The notes beneath the pieces were generated by a model. The model was not told where the DNA came from. It made no database searches and saw only the letters and a program-made list of their open reading frames with translations. From Comamonas sp. KCTC 72670 (GTDB lineage: Bacteria > Myxococcota > Myxococcia > Myxococcales > Myxococcaceae): a DNA stretch of 64,000 nt. The stretch's first letter is position 1; the number at the start of each line of letters is the position of its first letter. The stretch is from the NCBI GenBank assembly GCA_014656495.1, contig BNCN01000004.1, positions 248,001 to 312,000 on the forward strand, read 5' to 3'. Of this stretch, positions 1 through 8,469 are shown piece after piece. Both the position numbers and the translations under genes were made by a program.

Positions 1-372
1 GAGACGGTGTTTCGCGACGGCATCGCGCAGCTCTGCGCGCGGGCCGCCGCGCAACCGGGCAAGGCACCTGCGGACGAGCTGGCCGCGTGGCTCGAGGAGG
101 CGACCGTCTACACGGCGACCCACCGAGGCCTCGCCGAGGTGCTGCTGACGGGCCCAGATGCGCTGAAGGCCGAGGAGATCTGCGGCAGCGACAGACTTCG
201 CGACGCGTTGAACGTCCTGGTGGAGCGGGCGTCCTCCATGGGCGCGATTCAGGCGGGCGCCACGACGGAAGACCTCATGATGCTGGCGAACGCGATCGCC
301 ATCGCGAACGAAGATGATCCGGTCACCGCCCGCAGGGTGCTGCGCCTCGCGCTCGCCGGCATCCGCCGGTGA
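1..372 (+). CDS. TetR-family regulator, C-terminal part (5' end outside window)
   Basis: The reading frame is open from the first base and ends at 372, so the N-terminal helix-turn-helix lies upstream of the window. The visible 123 residues are all helical and resemble the ligand-binding C-terminal domain of TetR-type repressors of the SbtR-like group, with a segment near LEEATVYTATHRGLAEVLL followed by amphipathic helices and a short basic end. With the DNA-binding half missing, the family call rests only on this C-terminal resemblance. The GTG at position 7 is not the true start, because codons continue in frame before it. The gene converges on the minus-strand VWA-dockerin gene, with a strong hairpin between them. 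Confidence 0.6.
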   Translation, partial: ETVFRDGIAQLCARAAAQPGKAPADELAAWLEEATVYTATHRGLAEVLLTGPDALKAEEICGSDRLRDALNVLVERASSMGAIQAGATTEDLMMLANAIAIANEDDPVTARRVLRLALAGIRR

Positions 373-499
373 ACGCCGCGAACAGGTGCCCTCAGTCCGT
401 CCGCCGTGAGCGCGCGATGCGGCGCTCCCCGCACTGGAGCGCAGGGGCCGCTCAGGCGGACGCCCAGGCACGTTTCGACGCCCGGCCCGTCTGTCCATA

Positions 500-529
500 C
501 GTCCGGCCTTTCGAGTGAAAGGCCGGACG
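500..529. terminator. Bidirectional hairpin terminator
   Basis: There is a perfect 12-bp stem (CGTCCGGCCTTT / AAAGGCCGGACG) with the 6-nt loop CGAGTG. It sits between two convergent genes, 128 bp after the plus-strand stop and 33 bp after the minus-strand stop. The stem carries an A run at one inner side and a T run at the other rather than a long U tail, so intrinsic termination is inferred from stem strength and position. Confidence 0.6.
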
Positions 530-561
530 ACGGCATGTCACGGCGTCAACCGCGCCGGGAG

Positions 562-1557
562 TCAGTCGTCGGACAGCGTGGCGGAGCTGGTGCAGCCAAT
601 ACCCCTGCCGAAGTTCGACAAGACCAGACTGTAATCGTCGTAGTCGATGACGCCGTCGAAGTTGAGGTCGGCGTTGGGATTCCCCGGGGGCACACGGTAG
701 CCATAGTTCGCCAGAACCAGGTTGAGGTCGGAGTTGTCGACACAGAAGTCGCCGTTGGTGTCTCCAGCGATGGTGCGCGGCGCGGGCTGCGAGTCGAGGA
801 CGAGCGTCATGCTTCCGCCGGTGTTTTGGACCAGGCCCGTCAGAAACGCGTAGAAGGAGCTCGGCAGCAGCGAGTGGGAAGCCTGCACCAGCGAACCATC
901 GGCATTCCGCTCTGGCGTCGAGGAGCCCGTGCCCGTGAGCGTGAAATAGTCAGCGAAGACACGCGCATGGACGATGACGTTCATCGGCCCCGAGCCGGGC
1001 GGGAAGAACTTGGAGACCACCTTGGCTTGCCAGGTGCCGGCGGTGTAGTTGGGATAGACGTCCGTCGAGGGAGCGCTCGGGCCGGCACACTGGGAGCCCG
1101 GAGGGGAGCTGTTCTCCTCGCCATCGGAAAACAGCAGGAGCTCCTTGAGCATCAGGTTGCCTGGAGCCTGGGCTGGGAATGCGCGGAGCGAATCCACGAC
1201 GGAGCAGAGTGTGGAGGCCAGGGGGGTGGTTCCGCTCCCGACGTTCAGTCCCATGAGCAGGGTCTTCGCCGCCGTGAAGTTGTTCGAGAAATACAACACC
1301 GGGATGAATCCCGTTCCCTCGAAGGTCCAGATGGAAACATAGTTGCTGGCGCTGGTCAGCCTGGTCAGGTCGGTGTAGGCGGCGTGTTTGGCTGACTCGA
1401 AGCGTGACCTGCCTTCAGCAGGTCGCATGGCAGTCATTGAGCCGCTGCGATCCAGCACGATGGCGATGTGCCGCTCCACCGCCGCGGCGGCATCAAACGC
1501 TGACAGGGATGCCATCAGGAGCAGCGCCGTGAGCGGTAACTTCAGGGTCTTGAGCAT
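562..1557 (-). CDS. Secreted VWA-domain protein with C-terminal dockerin-like calcium repeats
   Basis: A 331-residue protein, taking the ATG at 1557, which is preceded by a good GAGGAG ribosome site; longer starts would precede that site. Residues 1-25 form a signal peptide ending in AFDAAAA. A von Willebrand A domain follows, with the MIDAS motif DRSGSM beginning at Asp36 and a later SDGEE segment. The last 60 residues hold two dockerin-type EF-hand loops (GDTNGDFCVDNSDLN and ADLNFDGVIDYDDY). The family role is metal-dependent protein adhesion, and dockerin repeats bind calcium and sometimes cohesins. Its partner is unknown, since no cohesin is visible in the window. Transcription is probably monocistronic. 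Confidence 0.85.
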   Translation of the reverse strand: MLKTLKLPLTALLLMASLSAFDAAAAVERHIAIVLDRSGSMTAMRPAEGRSRFESAKHAAYTDLTRLTSASNYVSIWTFEGTGFIPVLYFSNNFTAAKTLLMGLNVGSGTTPLASTLCSVVDSLRAFPAQAPGNLMLKELLLFSDGEENSSPPGSQCAGPSAPSTDVYPNYTAGTWQAKVVSKFFPPGSGPMNVIVHARVFADYFTLTGTGSSTPERNADGSLVQASHSLLPSSFYAFLTGLVQNTGGSMTLVLDSQPAPRTIAGDTNGDFCVDNSDLNLVLANYGYRVPPGNPNADLNFDGVIDYDDYSLVLSNFGRGIGCTSSATLSDD

Positions 1558-1808
1558 TTCAATCTCCTCATGAGGGTACGTGGGGCGGTACCGGGACGCC
1601 TTGCCCTCGCGCCACGCCAAGGCGAACCTGACTTCATGGCTGTGACGAAATCTCGAGATGAGGATTGGGGGGACAGTCTTTCGTCGGGTCGGGCGCGATA
1701 ATGCTTAGCGCCTTTCCGGCTTTCGCGAAAGAGGGGGAATGTCTGTTTGTTCGCGGTGTCTGTTGTTGTGTTTTGTCTATGTGTTTGCCGCGATGCGGGA
1801 AGCCCGCG

Positions 1809-3053
1809 TCAGCCGGCGAGTTCCTGGGGCTCCACTGGAGCCCGCTTGGGCTCACCAAAGGACATCAGTCGGCGGTGCAGTGGCGTGACGAGCCCGAGGA
1901 TGCACACCAGCACGCCGGTGCCCTGCAGGATGCGCTCGATGGAGACGACCTCCGCCAGGGGCCCGTAGAGCAGCATGGCCAGCGGCATCAGCGCCGTGGA
2001 GAGCATGGTCATCACGCTGATGACGCGGCCCAGGTAGGCCGGCTCCACGCGCTCCTGGAGCATCACCATGGCGGGGGTGTTGTAGAGCGGCAGCGCCACG
2101 CCGAAGAGCCCCATGAACGCCAGGTACACGCCGAAGTAGGGCACCAGGCCGAGGGCCACGGTGCATGCACCCATGATGAGGTTGGAGGCGAGCATCGTCC
2201 GCATGCGGCTGCTGAAGCCGCCCCAGGCCGCGAGCCCGGCGCCGCCCAGCAGCATGCCCACCGAGAAGACCATTTCGATGGCCGTCAGCCGCCACACCTC
2301 GTCCCCGAAGCTCCTCGCGGTCTGCAGCGGCGTCAGGAACGCGGCAGGGGTGATGAGGATGAGGATGCAACCCAGGTAGCTGAAGAACGGCACCAGGTGC
2401 TCGTGGCCTCGGATGTACCGGAAGCCGTCGCGAATCTCCTTCAGCTGTGACGTCCCTTCCTGCGCTGGCTCGCGGGGGCGTGCCTCGACGCGGACGAAGA
2501 ACATGACCAGCGCGATGGCCAGGGTCGCGGTGGACACGTCGATGAAGAAGAGCACCTGCAGGGGTGCCACGGACATGAGGAAACCCGCGAGCGCGGGCGC
2601 CCCCAGCATGTTGATTGAGAGGAGGGTGCCCTGGATGCCGTTGACGCGCATCAACTGGTCTTCGGGGACCAGCTGCGGCAGCAGCGCGCCCACCGCCGGT
2701 TGTTGTACGGCCGCGCCCACCGAGCGGAGCGCGGCGGCCAGGAAGAAGAGCCACAGCTCGGTCCCGCGCAGGGTGAACGTCACCGCCAAGGCCAGGGTCA
2801 CCAGCGCGATCGCCGCGTCAGCGAGGACGATGAGCTTGCGGCGGTCGTACCGGTCCGCCCAGACGCCCGCGAAGGGCGACAGGAGGAACGTGGGCAGGAA
2901 CCCGGCCACGATGTAGAGCGTCATCATGACGCTCGAACGGGTCTGCAAGGTGACGTGCCATAGAAGCGCGTACTGCACCAGGGATGAGCCGAGCAGCGAG
3001 AGGGCCTGGCTGCCCAGAAAGAGGGCCGTGTTGCGCTTCCATGAGGCGGACAT
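1809..3053 (-). CDS. MFS exporter (MFS_3 / EntS-like)
   Basis: A 414-residue integral membrane protein with about 12 hydrophobic segments. The cytoplasmic loop signature GVWADRYDRRKL after the second transmembrane segment is typical of the major facilitator superfamily, and the overall pattern resembles the MFS_3 group of proton-driven drug and siderophore exporters (EntS, macrolide efflux). The start at 3053 (MSASWKRN) is chosen because the extra upstream residues are arginine-rich and do not look like an MFS N terminus. No biosynthetic gene adjoins it, so the substrate cannot be guessed. The 250 bp between its stop and the VWA start show only a weak hairpin near 1792-1810. Confidence 0.85.
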   Translation of the reverse strand: MSASWKRNTALFLGSQALSLLGSSLVQYALLWHVTLQTRSSVMMTLYIVAGFLPTFLLSPFAGVWADRYDRRKLIVLADAAIALVTLALAVTFTLRGTELWLFFLAAALRSVGAAVQQPAVGALLPQLVPEDQLMRVNGIQGTLLSINMLGAPALAGFLMSVAPLQVLFFIDVSTATLAIALVMFFVRVEARPREPAQEGTSQLKEIRDGFRYIRGHEHLVPFFSYLGCILILITPAAFLTPLQTARSFGDEVWRLTAIEMVFSVGMLLGGAGLAAWGGFSSRMRTMLASNLIMGACTVALGLVPYFGVYLAFMGLFGVALPLYNTPAMVMLQERVEPAYLGRVISVMTMLSTALMPLAMLLYGPLAEVVSIERILQGTGVLVCILGLVTPLHRRLMSFGEPKRAPVEPQELAG

Positions 3054-3249
3054 GGCGCGCACTGTAGCGCCCCCACGAAAACGAATCCGAGCCCGTTCGT
3101 GCCGGAACCTGGAGCGCAGCATCCGACCAGGCGCCCAGGCTCCGGCGCCGACGCCCGGTCGCCCTCCTCGCCTTCGCCACTGGCATGCTGCTCACGGGCG
3201 CGTACCTCGAGCGCGTCCAGTGAATGACGCGCCGTGCGCTGGCGGCCGG

Positions 3250-4323
3250 TCAGCGCTCCTCGCGGCGTGAGCGGCGGCCGAGCAAAAGGCTCAGCGTGGC
3301 GAGCATCCCCAGCGCCGTCAGTCCTCCTCCGGCCTGGGTGCATCCCTTCTTGAAGTCGGCCGTGTCGGGAGGCTGGGTGCCGGGGCCTCCGTCCGGCACG
3401 GGGCCCGCGTCGATTTCAGGCTCCGGGCCCCCGTCCGCGCATCCGGCCGCGAGGGAGGCCCCCGCCGTCACGCCTTGCTCCGTGCAGCCCAGCTCGAAGT
3501 CCACGCTGAGGGCGGGGAGCGTCAGGTTCGCGTGCTCCAGCGTCGCCGTGAGCGTCGCCCGATGGGGCCCCGGAGGGAGGCTGTGGATGGGCGGCCGCTG
3601 GGTGGAGTCCATGCAGCCCACGTAATCGCAGAACGTGTAGACGAAGAGCAGGTGCCGGCTGTTCTCGTAGCGGCGTGTCTCCGAGTGCTCCTCTCCTGTG
3701 GCGGACACCCCGCCGTGCTTCGCGTGCGACCAGGGTTCTCCGTCCACCTCCAGGCTCCAATGCACCCACGGAAGGAAGGGCACCAGCTCCGGGGATGGCG
3801 TGAAGCGCAGGGTGGCGTGGTTCCCGCGGATGACCCGGCCGCCGCAGCTCGAATCCCCATACACGTTGACGTAACCTTGCTCTGGCGCAGTGACCGTCAA
3901 GGTGCCCAGGGTGGTGGGCAAGGGGAGGGCGGGGCCCGCGGTGAAGGTGATGGACTCCGTTTCGGTCGCCTGGAGTTCGCAGTCACCCTTCGCCTCGATG
4001 CGGTACATGGTGCCGGGTTCCAACGGCGTCTCCGGGACCAGGACCTGCGTCTGGTACGCGCCCTCCGAGACGGTCGTGGGTACTTGAGTCCCATCCGGCA
4101 GGAGCAGCCGGACGGTGGACGGGTCGATTTTCTCCAGCAGCGGTGGCACCGCGACGAGTCCCGGGACGTTCGCGGGCACCACCCCTCCATCCGCTGGGAG
4201 CGGGAAGCGTACCCCCAGCATGCAGTTGGGCGCGGCGCACGCGTACGCGGGCGTGGGAATGAGCGTGCCCAGTCCCAAGAGGAACAGCCCCACCGTGCTC
4301 CATTTCGCGGCGTACCCGTGCAT
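3250..4323 (-). CDS. Surface protein with MYXO-CTERM-type sorting tail
   Basis: A 357-residue protein with an N-terminal signal peptide (cleavage probably after PAYA) and an Ig-like/beta-rich body carrying several cysteines. An Asp/Pro/Gly-rich linker near residue 300 is followed by the tail CTQAGGG, then a hydrophobic helix, then RRSRREER. A cysteine, a hydrophobic helix and an arginine cluster at the extreme C terminus are the MYXO-CTERM pattern. In Myxococcota such proteins are cleaved by an intramembrane myxosortase and kept at the cell surface. The body has no recognised catalytic motif. The gene begins 3 bp after the S41 protease stop and is the last gene of the TrmB-led run, so it may be a substrate or partner of the proteases there. 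Confidence 0.75.
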   Translation of the reverse strand: MHGYAAKWSTVGLFLLGLGTLIPTPAYACAAPNCMLGVRFPLPADGGVVPANVPGLVAVPPLLEKIDPSTVRLLLPDGTQVPTTVSEGAYQTQVLVPETPLEPGTMYRIEAKGDCELQATETESITFTAGPALPLPTTLGTLTVTAPEQGYVNVYGDSSCGGRVIRGNHATLRFTPSPELVPFLPWVHWSLEVDGEPWSHAKHGGVSATGEEHSETRRYENSRHLLFVYTFCDYVGCMDSTQRPPIHSLPPGPHRATLTATLEHANLTLPALSVDFELGCTEQGVTAGASLAAGCADGGPEPEIDAGPVPDGGPGTQPPDTADFKKGCTQAGGGLTALGMLATLSLLLGRRSRREER

Positions 4324-4326
4324 GCC

Positions 4327-6567
4327 TCATCTCCCGTTTCTGTGGATTGACAGCATGAATTGAACGGCGCGCTCCAGGAGTTCATCGCGGCCGGCTTGGA
4401 GTCCCGCGATGGTGGGCCGCAGCTTCTCGTGGGGCACGAGCCCTTGGCGTTGAAGTTGCCGTCCGTCACCGTGGCGCACGTCCTGCCCGGTGAACGTGAA
4501 GACGATGCCTCCGGGCAGCACGGCATGCGTGATGTCCCCGTTGGCGCCCGCGGTCGCGCTCCCGAGAAAGCGAGTCTCCGCCGTGGCCTCGAGCATCAGC
4601 CCCGTGTGCTCGGCCTGGCTGATGGTTCGCGTGTCGATGAGGGTCACCGTTCGGCCCCGATACTTGGGCGTGTCATTGGCCGGCACCGCGTCGCTGAGCT
4701 TCTGCCGGCCTTCACGCGTGCCCCCCGTCATCGGGCGCTCGTATTGCGCATAAGGACGTGAGCCCTTCACGTCGACATAGGGCGCGAGCGCCCACATGCT
4801 TTGACGGGGATAGTTGCGCAGGTCGAACACGATGCCGCGCGTCTCCTTCAGCTTCTCGAACACCTCCGGCACCTGCCACGCCTCCAGCAGGCGGAAGTCC
4901 ACGAAGCCGATGTTTCCTTCCAGAATCCGGTACGGAGGTTGTGTCGAAGCGGGCGGTGTCCATCCGGACTGGTGCGTGAGCTTCACGTCCTTGGCGCCCT
5001 TCGCGCCGCGAACGCTGAGGGTGCTCGTGGTGCCCTCGGCCCCAGAGAGCGCCCGGCGCAGGACGTTGTCCCGAAGTGCGGCGGGCGTGGAGCCCGACGT
5101 ATACGGCGCGAACCGCCGCACCCGTGCCTCCATCGGCTCACCATTGACGCTCTCGATGACGTCTCCCACGGCGAGCCCTGGCGCTGCCTTCGGCGTGCGT
5201 ATCTCCAACACCACCGCTTTCCCGTCGATGTCCGTCACCCAGATTTGCGGACCGACGCCGTAGAATCGCTGGAGCTCCGGGTGGCCCCGCATGATGACGT
5301 GCCCGTCCTGGAGCCAGGTTCCCGCTTCCGCCAACGCGAGCGCGTAGGTCTTCGCGTCCGGTGCCTCCTCGAGCTTCTGGAGGAGCCCTGGGAGTCGGGA
5401 CTCCCACGGTTGGTCCATCAAGTGCGCGTACGGGAAGAAATAGTGGACCACCGTCCACAGCTTGGCTCCGGCCAGAAGGCGCTGCTCTCGGGACGGGTAG
5501 GGCGCATCTTCGTAACCCGGCTCCAGCCTCCACACGCCTGACGGCCTGAAAGCAGCGGACGTGGGTGCTTTTCGCTTGGGAGGCCGCGCCGCCAGCGCGA
5601 GGGCCTGCCGCATCCCTTCGTCGGGCCCCTCCATGCGGAGGCGCGCGGGCCGCGTGACGTCGGCCATGAACGCCAGCACGGATTCGTTCACGCTGACCAG
5701 CGCTCGGTAACCGCCGCCGAGCGCCACGGTCTCCTGCAGGTTGATGGCTGAGTCATCGAGGGGGCCCTCCGCCACGAGCAGCGCCTTGCCGCTGGCTCGC
5801 AGCGCGAGGATGGCGGGATCGATGGCGGCGCCCTCGTCGGCCAGGAAGACGAGCAGCGAGGGTTTCTTGCCCGGTGTGCCCTCGATGAGCTCGTCCGGAG
5901 CGACGGCGAACTCGGTGACGTAGAGGCTGGGATCGCCGTTCTGCGGCTTCAGGCCCACATGGACCACTTCGCGCATGCCGGGCACGCGCAGCTCGCCGTC
6001 GACGAGGTGCGGCAGGATTTGTGGCAGCACCCAGGGGAGCCCGTAACGCTGGAGTCCTCGCATGCGAAGGTCCAGAACCACCGCACGGGCCCTGGCGGCG
6101 TCCGCGTCGAGCGTCTGCCGCAGCGCTTTCAAGTCCTGGCGTGCCTGCGCCCCCAAGAGGTTCCGCAGGTCCAGGACCAGGATGTCCTTCTCCCAGGTCT
6201 TGAGTCCACGCAAGGCCGGCGGGGGGCCTGGGTTGGGGGGCGCTTCGTGCTCCACCTTCGTGGCCGGGTCGCCCAGGGCCGCGAGCATGCCTTGCACTGC
6301 GGCGGCATGGGCCGCGTCATCCCGCGCCGCCTCCACCTTGGGCACCGCCGCGACAAAGGCCGCATCCCAGTCGGCGGGCTTGGAGAAGGCCGAGGGGTGA
6401 CGGAAACGAACCATTCCCCACAGCTTCACCAACTGCACCCGGCGTTCCATGCGAAGGGCTTCGGGCGAGCGCTGCACCTGCACCTGCTCCTGCGCCAGCG
6501 CGCTCCCGCTCAGGCACAGGGCGCCAAGGAACAGCATGGCGCTCCACGAAAGTCCCGGGGTCTTCAT
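4327..6567 (-). CDS. S41-family serine protease with PDZ domain
   Basis: A 746-residue exported protein with a signal peptide (cleavage after SALA) and two halves. The N-terminal half (about 30-340) looks like a partial S41-like fold. The C-terminal half holds a PDZ segment near 455-525 and a tail-specific-protease core with TISQAEHTG, where Ser650 is the likely nucleophile. S41 enzymes (Tsp/CtpA, tricorn-like) degrade or process periplasmic proteins from the C terminus. The gene lies 23 bp downstream of the cytochrome c gene and 3 bp upstream of the MYXO-CTERM gene, which suggests co-transcription. The substrate is unknown. Confidence 0.8.
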   Translation of the reverse strand: MKTPGLSWSAMLFLGALCLSGSALAQEQVQVQRSPEALRMERRVQLVKLWGMVRFRHPSAFSKPADWDAAFVAAVPKVEAARDDAAHAAAVQGMLAALGDPATKVEHEAPPNPGPPPALRGLKTWEKDILVLDLRNLLGAQARQDLKALRQTLDADAARARAVVLDLRMRGLQRYGLPWVLPQILPHLVDGELRVPGMREVVHVGLKPQNGDPSLYVTEFAVAPDELIEGTPGKKPSLLVFLADEGAAIDPAILALRASGKALLVAEGPLDDSAINLQETVALGGGYRALVSVNESVLAFMADVTRPARLRMEGPDEGMRQALALAARPPKRKAPTSAAFRPSGVWRLEPGYEDAPYPSREQRLLAGAKLWTVVHYFFPYAHLMDQPWESRLPGLLQKLEEAPDAKTYALALAEAGTWLQDGHVIMRGHPELQRFYGVGPQIWVTDIDGKAVVLEIRTPKAAPGLAVGDVIESVNGEPMEARVRRFAPYTSGSTPAALRDNVLRRALSGAEGTTSTLSVRGAKGAKDVKLTHQSGWTPPASTQPPYRILEGNIGFVDFRLLEAWQVPEVFEKLKETRGIVFDLRNYPRQSMWALAPYVDVKGSRPYAQYERPMTGGTREGRQKLSDAVPANDTPKYRGRTVTLIDTRTISQAEHTGLMLEATAETRFLGSATAGANGDITHAVLPGGIVFTFTGQDVRHGDGRQLQRQGLVPHEKLRPTIAGLQAGRDELLERAVQFMLSIHRNGR

Positions 6568-6590
6568 CGTGCGCTCCTTCCTTCGGCCGC

Positions 6591-7841
6591 CTATTCGGGC
6601 GCGCCTTGTTCAATCCACGTGAAGAGCAGATCGATGTCCTCGTCCGGCAGCGGAGGGAGCCCCAGGGGCATGCCCAGCACGCCCGGCTGCGCGTGCCCAT
6701 CCCACTCGGCGTGCCGTGCAATCAGGCTGGCCACCAGCCGTGGCGTTCCGTCCTCCAGCCGGTCCGGGAGCCCTCGGAACTTCCCGTCCCGCCGGAGCCC
6801 ACGGACGATGCCTTCTCGCGTGGCCAGATCGAGCGAGACGCCGTCGTACCCCAGACCTCCGGAGTTGCCTGGGCCCTGGTCTCCCGCCCGCCGACTGTCG
6901 GAGTGACAGTGGAAGCACAGATGGCTCGTGAGCTTTCGCGCGACCTCCGCGTAGCGAACCTCGCGCTCGAGGAGGCGGGGCGTGTAGCGGGCGCGAGGCG
7001 CCGAGGCCGCTTCCGGCACGGGCGCGCGCAGGAATGCCGCCAGGTCGTCGACCTCCTTCGGCGTGAACGCGAACGTGGGCATCTCCGTGCCAGGGAGGAC
7101 GCCTTGCGGATCACGCAGCCACCGCCGCAGCTGCGCCAGCGACATGCGGCTGCGCACGTGGCGCAGGTCCGGCGCCCGCCTTCGCGCGGAGACGGCGCGG
7201 AACTCAGGCGCGCCATAACGCAGCGATGCGAGCGGCGCGTCTCCGCGAAAGTGACAGCTCGCACACGCGTTCTTTTCGTACAGCGCCTGTCCGGCCGCCG
7301 CGTCACCGCTCTCGGGCGCTTCGGACTCCTCTTCGGTGACTCCGAAGAAGTCCGCGATGAGCTCGGCGTCCCTGGGGCCCATCTTCATCCGGGGCATGGT
7401 GGCGCCGTAGAGCGGTCTCACCACATGGGGGGCCTGAAGCCAGCCGGTGAGCCAGCTGCGCTTGACGCGCTGGTTCAACGCGCCGAGGTCCGGAGTCCTC
7501 ACCAGATGCGTGAGATGCGCCTTCCACCGCTGGACCTCCGCATCCTGGTACCAGAGGTCGAACCGTCCCGCGCTGATGGCCTGGTGGCATGTCACGCAGT
7601 TGGCGGCCAACGGCGCGGACGCCGGTTCGATGCCGGGGACCTCGTGACATCGATTGCATTGGAAATGCGCCACTGCATCGCGTGGACTCGCGCGCGGAGC
7701 GGTGGTGGGGGCCTGGACCGGGGTGGGAAAGCGCAACGCCAGCACGTCCGCGTCGCGCACCAGCACGTAGCCGCCCCCCACCGCGGCCGCTAGGATGGCG
7801 GCACCGCTCAGATAGGCCAGTGACAGGGCATTCACATTCAC
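6591..7841 (-). CDS. Tetrahaem cytochrome c family protein
   Basis: A 416-residue protein with an N-terminal transmembrane anchor or uncleaved signal (about 8-28) and four CxxCH haem-attachment sites: Cys62-His66 (CNRCH), Cys82-His86 (CVTCH), Cys193-His197 (CASCH) and Cys309-His313 (CFHCH). The first two sites are close together, as in small dihaem modules, while the third and fourth belong to separate mono-haem cytochrome c domains. Methionines such as those in GTEMPTF could be distal ligands. It should sit on the periplasmic face of the inner membrane and move electrons. No oxidase or dehydrogenase gene is next to it, so the redox partner is unknown. It lies 21 bp after a small membrane-protein gene in the same run. 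Confidence 0.85.
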   Translation of the reverse strand: MNVNALSLAYLSGAAILAAAVGGGYVLVRDADVLALRFPTPVQAPTTAPRASPRDAVAHFQCNRCHEVPGIEPASAPLAANCVTCHQAISAGRFDLWYQDAEVQRWKAHLTHLVRTPDLGALNQRVKRSWLTGWLQAPHVVRPLYGATMPRMKMGPRDAELIADFFGVTEEESEAPESGDAAAGQALYEKNACASCHFRGDAPLASLRYGAPEFRAVSARRRAPDLRHVRSRMSLAQLRRWLRDPQGVLPGTEMPTFAFTPKEVDDLAAFLRAPVPEAASAPRARYTPRLLEREVRYAEVARKLTSHLCFHCHSDSRRAGDQGPGNSGGLGYDGVSLDLATREGIVRGLRRDGKFRGLPDRLEDGTPRLVASLIARHAEWDGHAQPGVLGMPLGLPPLPDEDIDLLFTWIEQGAPE

Positions 7842-7862
7842 GGCGGGAGGCGTCAGTCCGAC

Positions 7863-8411
7863 TCAGTAGTTCGTACTGTAAATGACCCCGCCCCTCTTGC
7901 AGAGTTTCGGCAGGATGAGCTCGTCGCGCGCGACTCCCAACCCTGTCACCAGAAGGACCGACGAGAGCAACAGCGTGGCGAGGGCGCCGCGCTCCCGACC
8001 GCGAAACAGGCGCTTGCCTGGAAAGTGGAAGAACGCGGACTGCAAGGCGAAGAGCACCGCGGGGCTGATCACGAGCGCCAGCAGCACGGCCGGTTTCGCC
8101 GCGCACATAGTCGCGTTCAGGCTGAGCAGCGGCGCGCCAGCGAGGACCACGGCAAGGATCGCGGTGAACGCGGCACCGACGAGCAGGAGGAAGGCCCGCC
8201 GGAGCCACACGGGCTGGGCCGGATTCTGACCCTTGAAGACGAAGACGTAGTTCAGGAACACCGCCCCGAAAAGCCAGAGCCCCAGGTCCATCCAGAAGGA
8301 CTGGGAGAAATCCCGGGTGTCTCCATCCATCGAGTTGATGCAGGCGATCGCCCAGAGCGGCCAAAGGGTCGAGACGCAGAGCACGATGGGGGCGAGGGCG
8401 CGGAGAGGCAT
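7863..8411 (-). CDS. Small polytopic membrane protein of unknown function
   Basis: A 182-residue protein starting at the ATG at 8411 (MPLRALAP); the upstream in-frame extension overlaps the region just after the protease gene and looks non-coding. It has four or five hydrophobic helices, including a first segment after residue 5, one near FWMDLGLWLFGAVFLN, and two in the middle. It has no recognised domain. Its place between a protease and a cytochrome c gene, with short gaps on both sides, suggests that it belongs to the same envelope system, perhaps as a membrane anchor or quinone-facing subunit; that role is inference only. Confidence 0.7.
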   Translation of the reverse strand: MPLRALAPIVLCVSTLWPLWAIACINSMDGDTRDFSQSFWMDLGLWLFGAVFLNYVFVFKGQNPAQPVWLRRAFLLLVGAAFTAILAVVLAGAPLLSLNATMCAAKPAVLLALVISPAVLFALQSAFFHFPGKRLFRGRERGALATLLLSSVLLVTGLGVARDELILPKLCKRGGVIYSTNY

Positions 8412-8469
8412 TCCCTGAATGTAACAGGGGACACACTGCTGGTGAAGGTGTCCGCCATGCCGGAGTGCG

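Noticed and set aside
406..1395. Plus-strand frame of 329 codons opposite the VWA-dockerin gene
   Set aside because: The minus strand holds a signal peptide, MIDAS motif and dockerin loops; the plus frame has only Arg/Gly-rich noise and starts in the terminator region.
1792..1810. Small hairpin overlapping the stop of the MFS gene
   Set aside because: A stem of five to seven pairs with a 3-nt loop and no U tract on the minus strand is too weak to call a terminator.
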